Origin: Candidatus Aminicenantota bacterium
Lineage (GTDB): Bacteria; Acidobacteriota; Aminicenantia; S016-38
Direction of reading: 5' to 3'
Assembly (NCBI GenBank): GCA_026987025.1
Contig: JALSNJ010000013.1
Coordinates: forward strand, 1 to 45,322
Length of the DNA stretch: 45,322 nt
Within the stretch, counting starts at the first letter, position 1; each line of letters opens with the position of its first letter. The notes beneath the pieces were generated by a model. The model was not told where the DNA came from and ran no database searches. It worked only from the letters and a program-made list of their open reading frames with translations. The position numbers and the translations under genes were made by a program. Shown in pieces: positions 7,326 through 14,945 of the stretch.

Positions 7326-8066
7326 ATGAGAATTCTTCTAACCAACGACGACGGTTATCTCTCTGCCGGAATTTCTTACCTGAGAACCAGCCTCAGGGAA
7401 AAGGGACACAGCGTATTGGTGGTTGCCCCTGATAAGGAGCGCTCTGCGGTAAGCAAGGCCCTCACCCTGCACAGACCTCTGCGCATGAAAAAGATAGGGG
7501 AGGATTTCTACATAACCGACGGAACCCCCAACGACTGCATCTATTTAGCCCTGGGGGTTATTGAAAAGAAATATCCGGATCTGGTGGTATCAGGAATAAA
7601 CCACGGGGCCAATCTGGGAGACGATGTAATATATTCTGGAACGGTGGGAGCCGCCATTCTGGCCACCCATTTCCGCATCCCCTCCATGGCCTTTTCCTTC
7701 GCAGGAGCCGATCTGGACGGTCTCCATACCGCAGCCGAAAAGGCCGCGGACTTAGTGGAGGCGCTCTCCTCCCATCCCCTTCGGGATGTAACCCTCAATA
7801 TAAACTTCCCTCCTCCTCCCTGGAGGGGCATCAGGATAACTAAGATGGGAAGCAAGAAATACAGGCCAGAAATTATAATCAGGGAGGACCCCAGGGGAGA
7901 AAAATACTACTGGATTGGCATAGGGAGTCCGGTAGCCAGCCCTGAAGAGGATACGGACATAAAGGCCGTTTCCGAGGGTTATATTTCCATAACCCCCATC
8001 CACTCCGACATGACCAGCTACGAACACATGGAAAAATTGAGGTCCCTTTTCCATGAAATTTCTTAG
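7326..8066 (+). CDS. surE: 5'/3'-nucleotidase SurE
   Basis: 246 residues. SurE is a metal-dependent phosphatase that hydrolyses nucleoside monophosphates. The start MRILLTNDDGYLSAGI carries the paired metal ligands Asp8 and Asp9. The APDKERSAVSKALTL and SGINHGANLGDDVIYSGTV motifs are intact, and TDIKAVSEGYISITPIHSDMT ends the family core. The ATG at 7326 lies 11 nt after the tRNA-Pro 3' end in an all-T/A context with no Shine-Dalgarno. Longer readings would begin inside the tRNA. surE overlaps yqaA by 14 nt. Confidence 0.95.
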   Translation: MRILLTNDDGYLSAGISYLRTSLREKGHSVLVVAPDKERSAVSKALTLHRPLRMKKIGEDFYITDGTPNDCIYLALGVIEKKYPDLVVSGINHGANLGDDVIYSGTVGAAILATHFRIPSMAFSFAGADLDGLHTAAEKAADLVEALSSHPLRDVTLNINFPPPPWRGIRITKMGSKKYRPEIIIREDPRGEKYYWIGIGSPVASPEEDTDIKAVSEGYISITPIHSDMTSYEHMEKLRSLFHEIS

Positions 8067-8643
8067 AAAACTTTACGACTGGGTTCTTTCCTGGGCTTAT
8101 ACCCCTTATGGAAGCCCTGCCCTCTTCTTTCTGGCCTTTTCCGAAAGCAGTTTCTTCCCGGTTCCTCCGGATGTGCTTCTCATCCCCCTGGGCCTTTCTA
8201 AACCTAAAAAAGCCCTCCATTACGCTGCCCTCTCCTCCCTTGGCTCTGTTATAGGAGGAGCCTTCGGTTATTTAATAGGATTTTTCCTTATGAATTCCGT
8301 GGGCATACCCATACTAAGGGCCTACGGACTTATGGAGAAGTATCATTATGTGAGCGCCCTTTACAACCAATACAATGCCTTAGCGGTGGGAATTGCCGGC
8401 TTCACCCCCATTCCCTACAAGCTTTTCACCATAGCCGCCGGAGCCTGCAAAATCAACTTCGTCGTTTTCCTTATAGCTTCGGCGGCCAGCAGGAGCGCCA
8501 GGTTCTTCCTGGTCTCCGCCCTGGTCTACTTCTTCGGGGAAAGGGCCAGGGCCTTCATAGACAAGTACTTCAACTGGCTGGCCCTGGCCTTCGGGATTCT
8601 TCTTATAGGTGGTTTCGTAGCCGTGAAATTTGCGTTAAAATAA
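8053..8643 (+). CDS. YqaA/DedA-family inner-membrane protein
   Basis: 196 residues with several hydrophobic segments (about 20-45, 52-80, 105-135, 142-165, 172-194). FFLAFSESSFFPVPPDVLLIPLG and GSVIGGAFGYLIG are typical of the YqaA branch of the SNARE-associated/DedA superfamily. The motif with a Gly-Phe and Pro before a re-entrant helix (GFTPIPYKLFTIAAGA) is present. Members act in membrane lipid handling or as possible transporters such as undecaprenyl-phosphate flippases; the substrate here is not known. It starts 14 nt inside surE and its stop is followed 6 nt later by tRNA-Pro(CGG). Confidence 0.85.
   Translation: MKFLRKLYDWVLSWAYTPYGSPALFFLAFSESSFFPVPPDVLLIPLGLSKPKKALHYAALSSLGSVIGGAFGYLIGFFLMNSVGIPILRAYGLMEKYHYVSALYNQYNALAVGIAGFTPIPYKLFTIAAGACKINFVVFLIASAASRSARFFLVSALVYFFGERARAFIDKYFNWLALAFGILLIGGFVAVKFALK
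8636..8641 (+). promoter_or_regulatory. Possible -10 box for tRNA-Pro(CGG)-acyP-HD unit
   Basis: TAAAAT spans the yqaA stop codon and lies 8 nt before the tRNA 5' end at 8650, the expected distance for transcription starting at or next to the tRNA. No clear -35 is present. Read-through from yqaA is the alternative. Confidence 0.3.
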
Positions 8644-8649
8644 ATTTAT

Positions 8650-8724
8650 CGGGGCGTGGCTCAGCCTGGTTAGAGCGCCTGCTTCGGGAGCAGGAGGCCG
8701 GTGGTTCGAATCCACTCGCCCCGA
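8650..8724 (+). tRNA. tRNA-Pro (anticodon CGG)
   Basis: 75-nt cloverleaf. The acceptor CGGGGCG pairs with CGCCCCG, with discriminator A; CCA is not encoded. The D arm is GGCTCAGCCTGGTTAGAGC. The anticodon stem CCTGC/GCAGG encloses the loop TTCGGGA, giving CGG, and the T arm is GGTGG TTCGAAT CCACT. The acyP start codon follows after 8 nt. Confidence 0.96.
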
Positions 8725-8732
8725 TCTTCCTT

Positions 8733-9008
8733 ATGGTTGCCAAAAGGTTCATAATAACCGGCATCGTCCAGGGGGTAGGCTTCAGGTATTTCGTAAAGCG
8801 AAAGGCAGAGCTTTACGGCCTTTGCGGATGGGTAAGGAACCTTCCCGACGGGAGGGTTGAGGTCTTCGCCCAGGGAGAGCCTTCAGCCCTCAGGGAGCTG
8901 GAGAAGGACCTGTGGCAGGGTCCCTCCCTGGCCAGGGTGGAGGATGTGGAGGTCTTCCAGGAGGAACCTCAGCCCGGTCTTCACTGGTTTGAAATAAGAT
9001 TTTATTAG
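8733..9008 (+). CDS. acyP: Acylphosphatase
   Basis: 91 residues, the usual acylphosphatase length. It hydrolyses the carboxyl-phosphate bond of acyl phosphates. The signature ITGIVQGVGFRYFV contains the phosphate-binding loop and catalytic Arg18, and GWVRNLPDGRVEVFAQG contains Asn36. The ATG lies only 8 nt after the mature 3' end of tRNA-Pro(CGG), with no Shine-Dalgarno. The next gene, an HD hydrolase, follows after 10 nt and does have one. The two may share a metabolite-repair role, but nothing in the sequence shows it. Confidence 0.95.
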   Translation: MVAKRFIITGIVQGVGFRYFVKRKAELYGLCGWVRNLPDGRVEVFAQGEPSALRELEKDLWQGPSLARVEDVEVFQEEPQPGLHWFEIRFY

Positions 9009-9018
9009 GAGGGGAAAA

Positions 9019-9564
9019 ATGAAAAGGGAAGAGGCCCTGGAACTGTTGAGGAAAAACCTCAAGCACAAAAACCTGATAAAGCATTCTTTGGCGGTGGAAG
9101 CCTGCATGAGGGCCTTAGCTGAAAAATTGGGGGAAGATCCCGAAAGATGGGGCCTGGCAGGTCTTCTCCACGACATAGATTACGAGAAGACCATGGATGC
9201 CCCGGAAAAACACGGCCTCCTGGCCATGGAGATTCTGAAGGGCAAGGTGGAGGACCAGGAAATCCTCCACGCCATAAGGGCCCACGCCTGGAAGGAGGAG
9301 CCTAAAACTAAAATGGCCTGGGCCCTTTATTCCTCGGACCCCCTGACGGGCCTCATCGTGGCCGCCGCCCTCATGCATCCCACCCGGACCCTGGCAGGTG
9401 TGGACCTGAGGTTTCTCAAAAAGAGGTTCAAGGAAAAGAGGTTCGCCGCCGGGGCCGACAGGGAGCAGATAAAGAAATGCGAGAAAATAGGCCTGGAGCT
9501 GGACCGTTTCATGGAAATATGTCTGCAGGCCATGAAGGGGATCAGCGGGGAGCTGGGGCTGTGA
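9019..9564 (+). CDS. HD-domain phosphohydrolase
   Basis: 181 residues. The HD motif is clear: an early His in IKHSLAVEACMRAL, LAGLLHDIDYEKT with the His-Asp pair, then KHGLLAMEIL, HAIRAHAWKE and SSDPLTGLIVAAAL with the final Asp. This is the short stand-alone HDIG-type family, likely phosphohydrolases acting on nucleotides or similar compounds; the substrate is unknown. AGGAGG lies about 8 nt before the ATG. The 3' end overlaps that of the convergent gene at 9542 by 23 nt, so transcripts of the two units must overlap. Confidence 0.8.
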   Translation: MKREEALELLRKNLKHKNLIKHSLAVEACMRALAEKLGEDPERWGLAGLLHDIDYEKTMDAPEKHGLLAMEILKGKVEDQEILHAIRAHAWKEEPKTKMAWALYSSDPLTGLIVAAALMHPTRTLAGVDLRFLKKRFKEKRFAAGADREQIKKCEKIGLELDRFMEICLQAMKGISGELGL

Positions 9565-10714
9565 CCTCCTGAAGAAGAAGGCTCAGGGAAGAATCGCATT
9601 GCAGAGGAGCATCCCGAATTAAAAGGAGGCTTCTTCCCTCCAGGGGAAATTTAACGAGGACCAGCTTACCCTCCCTTCTAACCTTCACCGCGGAACCCAG
9701 GGATATGCTTATGCCCTCCGGCCTTTTCTCTGAAGTTCTGGAAAAGGCCAGGGCAGTGAGGTAATAACGGGAAAGGGCCCGACGCTGTTCGTATAAATTG
9801 TAAGGATAGGGGCAGGGGTTCCCCTTCCCATCCCTCTCCGAGAAAATCCCCCGGGAGAGGGGCAGGGCCAGGGAATAAAATTTACCCCAGGGCAGGAGGA
9901 TCCTCCATCCCCCCCACCTTTCCAGAACCGCCCTCCTCTCGGCCTTTATTCCCTCCGCTTTCAGAAAAAGGAAGAAGAACCCGGTGGCCCTGTAAAGGTC
10001 ATAGATGTAGTCCATTTGTTTCCTCTCTCCCAGACAGACGAGCCTTACCGTGGATATGTGGAGGGAAAGGGCTGAAAGGGAAAAGGCTTCAAAGGGGAGG
10101 GGATCCAGGGAAGAGCAGGGAAAAGGGGAACCCTTATCCATATCCAGGGAATAAATCTCAGGGGGGTCAAGATATGCCTCCAGGAAAAAACGGAGGATAA
10201 CGGGAAAGGAAGGGTCCCTCTCCCCCATGATGGCCCTGTACCTTGCTGAGGCCAGGAGGTCAAGGAGACCTTCAAAGTAGTCATCAAAAGAAATCCTCCC
10301 CGATTTTCCGGTCCTTACCGTTTTCTTCGGATAGCTCACCTTGGCCAGTCCCCTCAACACCTCCCTTTGAAGAAGTCCTCCCTTCCCATTGCCCAGTTTT
10401 TTCCTAACGGCCATAAGGAATTGCCCGGACCCGGAAAGGACCTGCCTGGGGGAAAACAACGGTTTGTAGTCCGGAAATATCACCCGGAAATACATTGAGT
10501 ATTTCTTCCTCAGCGCCAGGAGGTGCAATTTGGAGGGCCCCTTTATTTCCCCTTTAAGCTCAGCCCTAAGGCTCAGCTGTCTGTGGAGAAAGTAGCCGTA
10601 GGCCAAAAAGAGCCCTCCCCCCAGGAGCAGGAAGAACCATTTTAAAATAGCCCTTCCCCTTCTTTTTATGTAAAGAAGAAGGACTGCGTAAGGATTAAAA
10701 TCAGGGAGCCTCAC
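9542..10714 (-). CDS. Uncharacterised single-pass membrane protein
   Basis: 390 residues that I do not recognise. A basic N-terminus (YIKRRGRAILKW) precedes one strong hydrophobic segment (residues about 25-43), so a cytoplasmic tail with the rest outside the inner membrane is the likely topology. The remainder is rich in Arg, Phe and Leu with no repeats or obvious catalytic motif. FPCSS (about 198-202) and NPCPYPYN (about 306-313) contain isolated Cys. It starts at a GTG overlapping the phosphohexomutase stop as GTGA, and so is probably co-translated with it. A cell-envelope or exopolysaccharide role is only suggested by that neighbour. Confidence 0.6.
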   Translation of the reverse strand: MRLPDFNPYAVLLLYIKRRGRAILKWFFLLLGGGLFLAYGYFLHRQLSLRAELKGEIKGPSKLHLLALRKKYSMYFRVIFPDYKPLFSPRQVLSGSGQFLMAVRKKLGNGKGGLLQREVLRGLAKVSYPKKTVRTGKSGRISFDDYFEGLLDLLASARYRAIMGERDPSFPVILRFFLEAYLDPPEIYSLDMDKGSPFPCSSLDPLPFEAFSLSALSLHISTVRLVCLGERKQMDYIYDLYRATGFFFLFLKAEGIKAERRAVLERWGGWRILLPWGKFYSLALPLSRGIFSERDGKGNPCPYPYNLYEQRRALSRYYLTALAFSRTSEKRPEGISISLGSAVKVRREGKLVLVKFPLEGRSLLLIRDAPLQCDSSLSLLLQEVTAPAPR

Positions 10715-12072
10715 AGGAATTCCCTGACTATCTCCTCCACTTCCCCCCTTATCCTTTCCAAGGCCTGGGGGGAGGAGGCTTCAAACCTGAGGACCAGCAC
10801 GGGCTGGGTGTTGGAGGCCCTTACCAGGGCCCAACCATCGGGATATTCTATCCTTACCCCATCTATGTCCACCACAGGATAATCTGGATGCAGGGCTTTG
10901 AGTTTCTCTTTAACCCTCTCCACCGCTTCAAACTTCCTCTCCTCTGTGGTTTCCACCCTGATTTCCGGAGTGGAATAGGCCCTGGGGAGGGAATCTACCA
11001 GTTGGGAAAGGGGGAGGTTCAATCCCGAAAGGTACTCCACCAGGCGGGCCGAGGCGTATATGGCATCGTCAAAGCCGTAATATCTGTCCCTGTAGAATAT
11101 GTGTCCGCTCATCTCCCCGGCCAGAAGGGCCCCCTCCTCCCTCATTTTTTTCTTAATGAAGGAATGCCCTGTCCTCCACATTATGGGCTCCCCCCCCAGC
11201 CTCCTTATCTCCTCAAAGAGGAACCTGGAGGCCTTCACATCGGATATTATCTTAGCCCCGGGGTTTTTCTCCAGAACCTCCCTGATGAGGATCATCATAA
11301 TCTGGTCTCCGAAAAGAAGCCTTCCCCTGTCGTCCACCACCCCCAAGCGGTCGGCGTCTCCGTCGTATCCTATCCCCAGATCGGCTTTAAGGGAGACGGT
11401 CTTTCTGGAAAGCTCCTTCATGTTTTCCGGGACGGTGGGGTCGGGATGGTGATGGGGAAATCTTCCGTCCACCTCGCAATAAAGGGGATGGACTTTCTGG
11501 CCCATCCTTTCAAAAACTTCCTTCGCCACAAAGCATCCCACCCCGTTCCCTCCATCTATTACCATTTTCATCCTCCGGGCAGGATGGATGTTGGCCAAAA
11601 GGAAGTTTATGTATTCCTGAACCACATCCCTCTCCTTGACCCTTCCTCTCCCGGACTCAAAATCACCCCTCTTTATAAGCTCATAAAGGGACTTTATTTC
11701 CTTTCCGTACAGGGTTTCCTTCCCGCAGAGAACCTTAAAGCCGTTGTATTGGGGGGGGTTGTGGGAGCCCGTTATCATCACTCCCCCATCCCTGTCCCAG
11801 TGGAAGATGGCGAAATATGTGAGGGGGGTGGGAACCATGCCCACATCTATGATTTCCAGGCCTACGGAAACGAGCCCCTCCACCAACCAATCCCTTATCT
11901 GCGGGGAAGAAAGCCTGCCATCCCTGCCCACCACTATTTCTCTCCCCCCCTTTCTTTTTATATAACTTCCTATGGCCTTCCCTATGAGAAAAACGCTCTC
12001 CTCGGTCAGGTCCTCTCCGAAGATTCCCCTGATATCGTAGTTCCTGAAGATGTAGCCCTTAACCTTCTCCAT
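10711..12072 (-). CDS. manB: Phosphomannomutase/phosphoglucomutase
   Basis: 453 residues of the alpha-D-phosphohexomutase family, which interconverts hexose 6- and 1-phosphates for nucleotide-sugar synthesis. The start IFRNYDIRGIFGEDL is typical of ManB/AlgC. The phosphoserine loop is MITGSHNPPQYNGFK (Ser103), the magnesium loop is GYDGDADRLG, the sugar loop is GHIFY near residue 320, and the C-terminal phosphate loop is RASNTQPVLVLR. I chose the ATG at 12072 because GGAGG lies 6 nt upstream; a TTG at 12078 is in frame but overlaps that site. It follows radC with a 2-nt gap. Mannose versus glucose preference cannot be read from the sequence. Confidence 0.93.
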   Translation of the reverse strand: MEKVKGYIFRNYDIRGIFGEDLTEESVFLIGKAIGSYIKRKGGREIVVGRDGRLSSPQIRDWLVEGLVSVGLEIIDVGMVPTPLTYFAIFHWDRDGGVMITGSHNPPQYNGFKVLCGKETLYGKEIKSLYELIKRGDFESGRGRVKERDVVQEYINFLLANIHPARRMKMVIDGGNGVGCFVAKEVFERMGQKVHPLYCEVDGRFPHHHPDPTVPENMKELSRKTVSLKADLGIGYDGDADRLGVVDDRGRLLFGDQIMMILIREVLEKNPGAKIISDVKASRFLFEEIRRLGGEPIMWRTGHSFIKKKMREEGALLAGEMSGHIFYRDRYYGFDDAIYASARLVEYLSGLNLPLSQLVDSLPRAYSTPEIRVETTEERKFEAVERVKEKLKALHPDYPVVDIDGVRIEYPDGWALVRASNTQPVLVLRFEASSPQALERIRGEVEEIVREFL

Positions 12073-12074
12073 AT

Positions 12075-12749
12075 TCAACCTCCAGCTTCAAAACTGAAGA
12101 ATTTATCACCACCTATAATTATGTGGTCAAGAAGCTCCATGTCAAGAAGGGCAGCGGCTTCTTTTATTTTCCTCGTCAACCTCCTGTCCTCCTGGGAAGG
12201 GGCGGGATTTCCTGAAGGATGGTTGTGGAAGACTATGAGCCTGGTGGCCCCCACCTCCAGGGCCCTTTTCATGAGCAGGCCCACATCTACCGCAGAGGAC
12301 TTCCTTCCTCCTGTATGCAGGACCTCTGCCCTGAGGACTAAATTGGACTGATTCAGGAAAATGGCCCCGAAAATCTCCCTTTTTTCAAAGGAAAACCTGG
12401 ACCTAAGAAAACCTACTGCATCCTCAGGCCTTTTAATTTTCCTTCCCCGAAGGGGATGGGACGAGAGCCTTCGGGCTAAGGAAAGGGCCGCCAGAACCTG
12501 GGCGGCCTTGGCCCTGCCCATCCCTCTGAAGGAGGCCAGTCTTTCCGCAGACCAGGCGGCGAGCTCCTGCAGGGAACCGGCTTCCTGCAGAAGCTCGTAG
12601 GCCAGGTCCAGGGCTGATTTTCCCCTTCCCCCGGTCCTCAGGACTATGGCTAAGAGCTCCGCCTCCGATAGGGCCTCCGCCCCCCTCTGCAGGAGCTTCT
12701 CTCGGGGACGGGCATCCTCAGGAAGGTCCTTTATTCTGTAATAACTCAT
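12075..12749 (-). CDS. radC: RadC-family JAB/MPN-domain protein
   Basis: 224 residues. The N-terminal helix-hairpin-helix region (residues about 15-95, with ALSEAELLAIVLRTG) precedes the JAMM metal site HNHPSGNPAPSQED (His175, His177, Asp188). These residues match a zinc metalloprotease fold, but the biochemical role of RadC is not established, and its old link to recombination repair is doubtful. GGAGAAGG sits just before the ATG. The gene begins 32 nt inside the upstream sirtuin gene, the longest same-strand overlap in the window, so the two are probably translationally coupled. Confidence 0.93.
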   Translation of the reverse strand: MSYYRIKDLPEDARPREKLLQRGAEALSEAELLAIVLRTGGRGKSALDLAYELLQEAGSLQELAAWSAERLASFRGMGRAKAAQVLAALSLARRLSSHPLRGRKIKRPEDAVGFLRSRFSFEKREIFGAIFLNQSNLVLRAEVLHTGGRKSSAVDVGLLMKRALEVGATRLIVFHNHPSGNPAPSQEDRRLTRKIKEAAALLDMELLDHIIIGGDKFFSFEAGG

Positions 12750-13416
12750 AAACCTTCTCCATACCAGAGGTGGCTTTATCCTGAATGAAAACCTCCGCTA
12801 TATCGGCATGGGGGGTCCTTTCAGGATTTACCACCATCACCCTGGCGCCGAAACCTTTAGCTATAAAAGGAAGTTCTGCGGCGGGTTGAACCAGGCCGGA
12901 GGTCCCCACCACCAAAAAGACCTCCGCCCACTCCGCCAGCTCAAAGCTCTTTCTAAGGGCCTGAGTCGGAAGGCTCTCCCCGAACCATACCACATCGGGG
13001 CGGGCCAGGGCTCCGCAACGGGGACAGCGGGGAGGAATTTTCCCGCAGGCCCCGGGGTCCTCCCAGGTTCTTCCACAGGAAGTGCATTTGAGCCTCCATA
13101 TGTTTCCGTGAAGCTCTATAACCCGCCTGCTCCCTGCCCTTTGGTGCAGCCCATCCACATTCTGGGTGATAATCCAGAGCTGGTGCTCCCTTTCCATTTT
13201 CGCCAGGATTTCGTGCGCCCTGTTGGGTCGGGCCCTGGATATAATTTCCCTCCTCCAGCAATACCATCTCCACACCTTTTCGGGATCCCTGAAAAAGGCC
13301 CGGGGGGTGGCCAGCTCTTCGGGCCTTGTCCCCTCCCAGAAACCCCCTCTTCCCCTGAAGGTAGGGATCCCGCTCTCCCTGGAGATTCCCGCGCCGGTGA
13401 GTGCCACGATCTTCAT
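12718..13416 (-). CDS. cobB: Sirtuin, class III (desuccinylase-type) NAD-dependent deacylase
   Basis: 232 residues of the Sir2 family, which removes acyl groups from lysine using NAD+. The NAD loop LTGAGISRESGIPTFRG, TQNVDGLHQRAG and catalytic His103 (ELHGNIW) are visible, with zinc ligands Cys111, Cys114, Cys131 and Cys134. Tyr52 and Arg55 form the YxxR motif that in CobB and SIRT5 binds succinyl- and malonyl-lysine, so desuccinylation is expected as well as deacetylation. It is divergent from the hdr operon. A TAAAAT box ends 7 nt before the ATG, which suggests a leaderless transcript. A second sirtuin lies at 42302-43045. Confidence 0.92.
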   Translation of the reverse strand: MKIVALTGAGISRESGIPTFRGRGGFWEGTRPEELATPRAFFRDPEKVWRWYCWRREIISRARPNRAHEILAKMEREHQLWIITQNVDGLHQRAGSRRVIELHGNIWRLKCTSCGRTWEDPGACGKIPPRCPRCGALARPDVVWFGESLPTQALRKSFELAEWAEVFLVVGTSGLVQPAAELPFIAKGFGARVMVVNPERTPHADIAEVFIQDKATSGMEKVYELLQNKGPS

Positions 13417-13429
13417 CCTTTAAATTTTA
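13417..13429 (-). promoter_or_regulatory. Predicted -10 box of the sirtuin-radC unit, leaderless type
   Basis: On the minus strand TAAAAT (13429-13424) is followed by seven bases and the ATG at 13416. The AAAGG directly touching the ATG is too close to act as a normal Shine-Dalgarno. No good -35 is visible. Confidence 0.4.
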
Positions 13430-13451
13430 TCATTTAATACAGCCCAAATAT

Positions 13452-13480
13452 TTGACTTCTTTCTAATTTTGTTATATTAT
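13452..13480 (+). promoter_or_regulatory. Promoter of the hdr-mvh operon
   Basis: TTGACT (13452-13457), a 17-nt spacer and TATTAT (13475-13480), each matching the sigma-70 consensus at five of six positions, in an AT-rich patch. The expected start near 13487 gives a leader of about 28 nt ending in AGGAGG (13504-13509) ahead of the hdrC ATG at 13515. This is the best-formed conventional promoter and leader in the window. Confidence 0.65.
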
Positions 13481-13514
13481 AAAATTGATGAATAATCCCC
13501 CTCAGGAGGTTTTT

Positions 13515-14093
13515 ATGAAAATTCAAAGAACCATTAAGTACGAGGGGGAGCTGGACAGATCCCTTCTTACATACCTATTTTCCCTTCCTGAAGGCGAGCA
13601 CATCAAAAGGTGCATCCAGTGCGGAACCTGTTCCGGAGTTTGCCCGCTTTCCATTTATATGGACTTCACGCCGAGGAAACTGGTAGCACTGGTCAGGGAG
13701 GGCTTCAGCCAGGAAGTTCTCTCCAGCTTTACCATCTGGCTATGTTCTTCCTGTTACTCCTGCACCGTCTCCTGCCCTCAACAGATCCCCATCACAGAGA
13801 TCATGTACGCTTTAAAGAGGAAGGCCATTGAGGAGGGAGCCTATCCAAGAAGGTTTCCCGTTCCCGTGCTGGCCAGGGAATTCTACAGGATGGTCTTCAA
13901 AAACGGCAGGAACTCCGAGGCTCTCTTGGTCTTAAGGTTGATCCTCAAAACCAGCCTCTTAAAGGCCCTCTCCTACATGCCCCTGGGTCTCAAATTGCTT
14001 CGCAGCGGGCGATTTTCCCTCAAGAAAGAAAGGATTTCCCGGCCCTCCGGGGTAAGGAAACTGCTAAAGGCTGCCAGGGAGGTGAAGCCATGA
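13515..14093 (+). CDS. hdrC: Heterodisulfide reductase-type subunit C
   Basis: 192 residues. HdrC passes electrons by two [4Fe-4S] clusters between HdrA and HdrB. Cluster ligands are Cys33, 36, 39 and 43 (CIQCGTCSGVC) and Cys77, 80, 83 and 87 (CSSCYSCTVSC). The ATG at 13515 is preceded by AGGAGG at a good distance; the upstream in-frame TTG and ATG (13485, 13488) fall at the predicted transcription start and are rejected. The C-terminal 60 residues are basic and specific to this form. Last codons overlap hdrB by 4 nt (ATGA). Confidence 0.95.
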   Translation: MKIQRTIKYEGELDRSLLTYLFSLPEGEHIKRCIQCGTCSGVCPLSIYMDFTPRKLVALVREGFSQEVLSSFTIWLCSSCYSCTVSCPQQIPITEIMYALKRKAIEEGAYPRRFPVPVLAREFYRMVFKNGRNSEALLVLRLILKTSLLKALSYMPLGLKLLRSGRFSLKKERISRPSGVRKLLKAAREVKP

Positions 14094-14944
14094 GGTTCGC
14101 ATATTATCCAGGATGTTCCCTTAAGGGCACAGGAAAGGCTTACGAGAAAAGCACCTTGGCGGTTTTCAAGGCCCTGGGGCTTGAGCTCATTGAGATCCCG
14201 GAATGGAATTGCTGCGGAGCCACAGCCTATATGGCGGTGGATGAGCTGGCCTCCGAAGTCCTCAGCTTCAGGAATTTAGTCCTGGCCCAGAGGATGGGCC
14301 TGCAAAGGGTGGTGGCCCCATGCAGCGCATGCTACCTGAATCTCCTTAAGGCGAGAAAGGCCTTCCTGAGCAACGACCCAAAAAGGGAAAGGCTGTGCTC
14401 GGCCTTAAAAAGAGCCGGGTGGGAATATGACTGTTCGGCTCTCCCCGAGGTCCTCCATCCTCTCCAGGTCTTCACGGAGATAGTGGGCCTGGAGAAAATA
14501 AAGGAAAGGATAAGAAGGCCCTTGAAGGGTTTAAAAATTGTCCCCTATTACGGGTGTCAGCTGGTAAGACCCTACGATGGCTACGACGACCCTATTTATC
14601 CGGTAAAGATGGACCTTTTACTGGAGCTGACCGGCGCTGAGATTATAAGCGACTACCCCCTCAAAACCAGATGTTGCGGGGCTTCCCTCACCGGAACTAT
14701 AGAAGAAGCCGGGGTAAGGTTAAACGAGCTTTTGATAACAGAAGCAAAAAGGAGAGGAGGGAATGTGATGTCAACCCTCTGTGCCCTCTGTCAATTCAAC
14801 CTGGAGATGTACCAGGGAAAAATGAAGGTAAACCACAAAATGCCGGTGCTTTACTTCACCCAGATCCTGGGACTGGCCTTAGGCCTGGGGGAAAAGGAGC
14901 TGGGGATGGAGCATCTCCTCTACAGGCCATCCCTGGAGGTGTAA
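14090..14944 (+). CDS. hdrB: Heterodisulfide reductase-type subunit B
   Basis: 284 residues with two CCG domains, which in methanogen HdrB hold the non-cubane [4Fe-4S] clusters that reduce the disulfide. The first has Cys9 (YYPGCSLKG), Cys41-Cys42 (WNCCGATAY) and Cys78/Cys81 (PCSACYLN). The second has YYGCQLVRP, RCCGASLTG and LCALC, so both Cys sets are complete and a catalytic subunit is expected. The bacterial disulfide substrate is unknown, because CoM-S-S-CoB is not expected here. It lies between hdrC (4-nt overlap) and hdrA (1-nt gap). Confidence 0.95.
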   Translation: MRFAYYPGCSLKGTGKAYEKSTLAVFKALGLELIEIPEWNCCGATAYMAVDELASEVLSFRNLVLAQRMGLQRVVAPCSACYLNLLKARKAFLSNDPKRERLCSALKRAGWEYDCSALPEVLHPLQVFTEIVGLEKIKERIRRPLKGLKIVPYYGCQLVRPYDGYDDPIYPVKMDLLLELTGAEIISDYPLKTRCCGASLTGTIEEAGVRLNELLITEAKRRGGNVMSTLCALCQFNLEMYQGKMKVNHKMPVLYFTQILGLALGLGEKELGMEHLLYRPSLEV

Positions 14945-14945
14945 A

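Noticed and set aside
10888-12351. 487-codon plus-strand open frame
   Set aside because: It lies opposite the clear phosphohexomutase and radC genes, its translation is Pro/His/Gly-rich without motifs, and it has no ribosome-binding site.
12808-13437. 209-codon plus-strand frame over the sirtuin
   Set aside because: Shadow of the sirtuin gene; Pro/Gly-rich with no motif or start signal.
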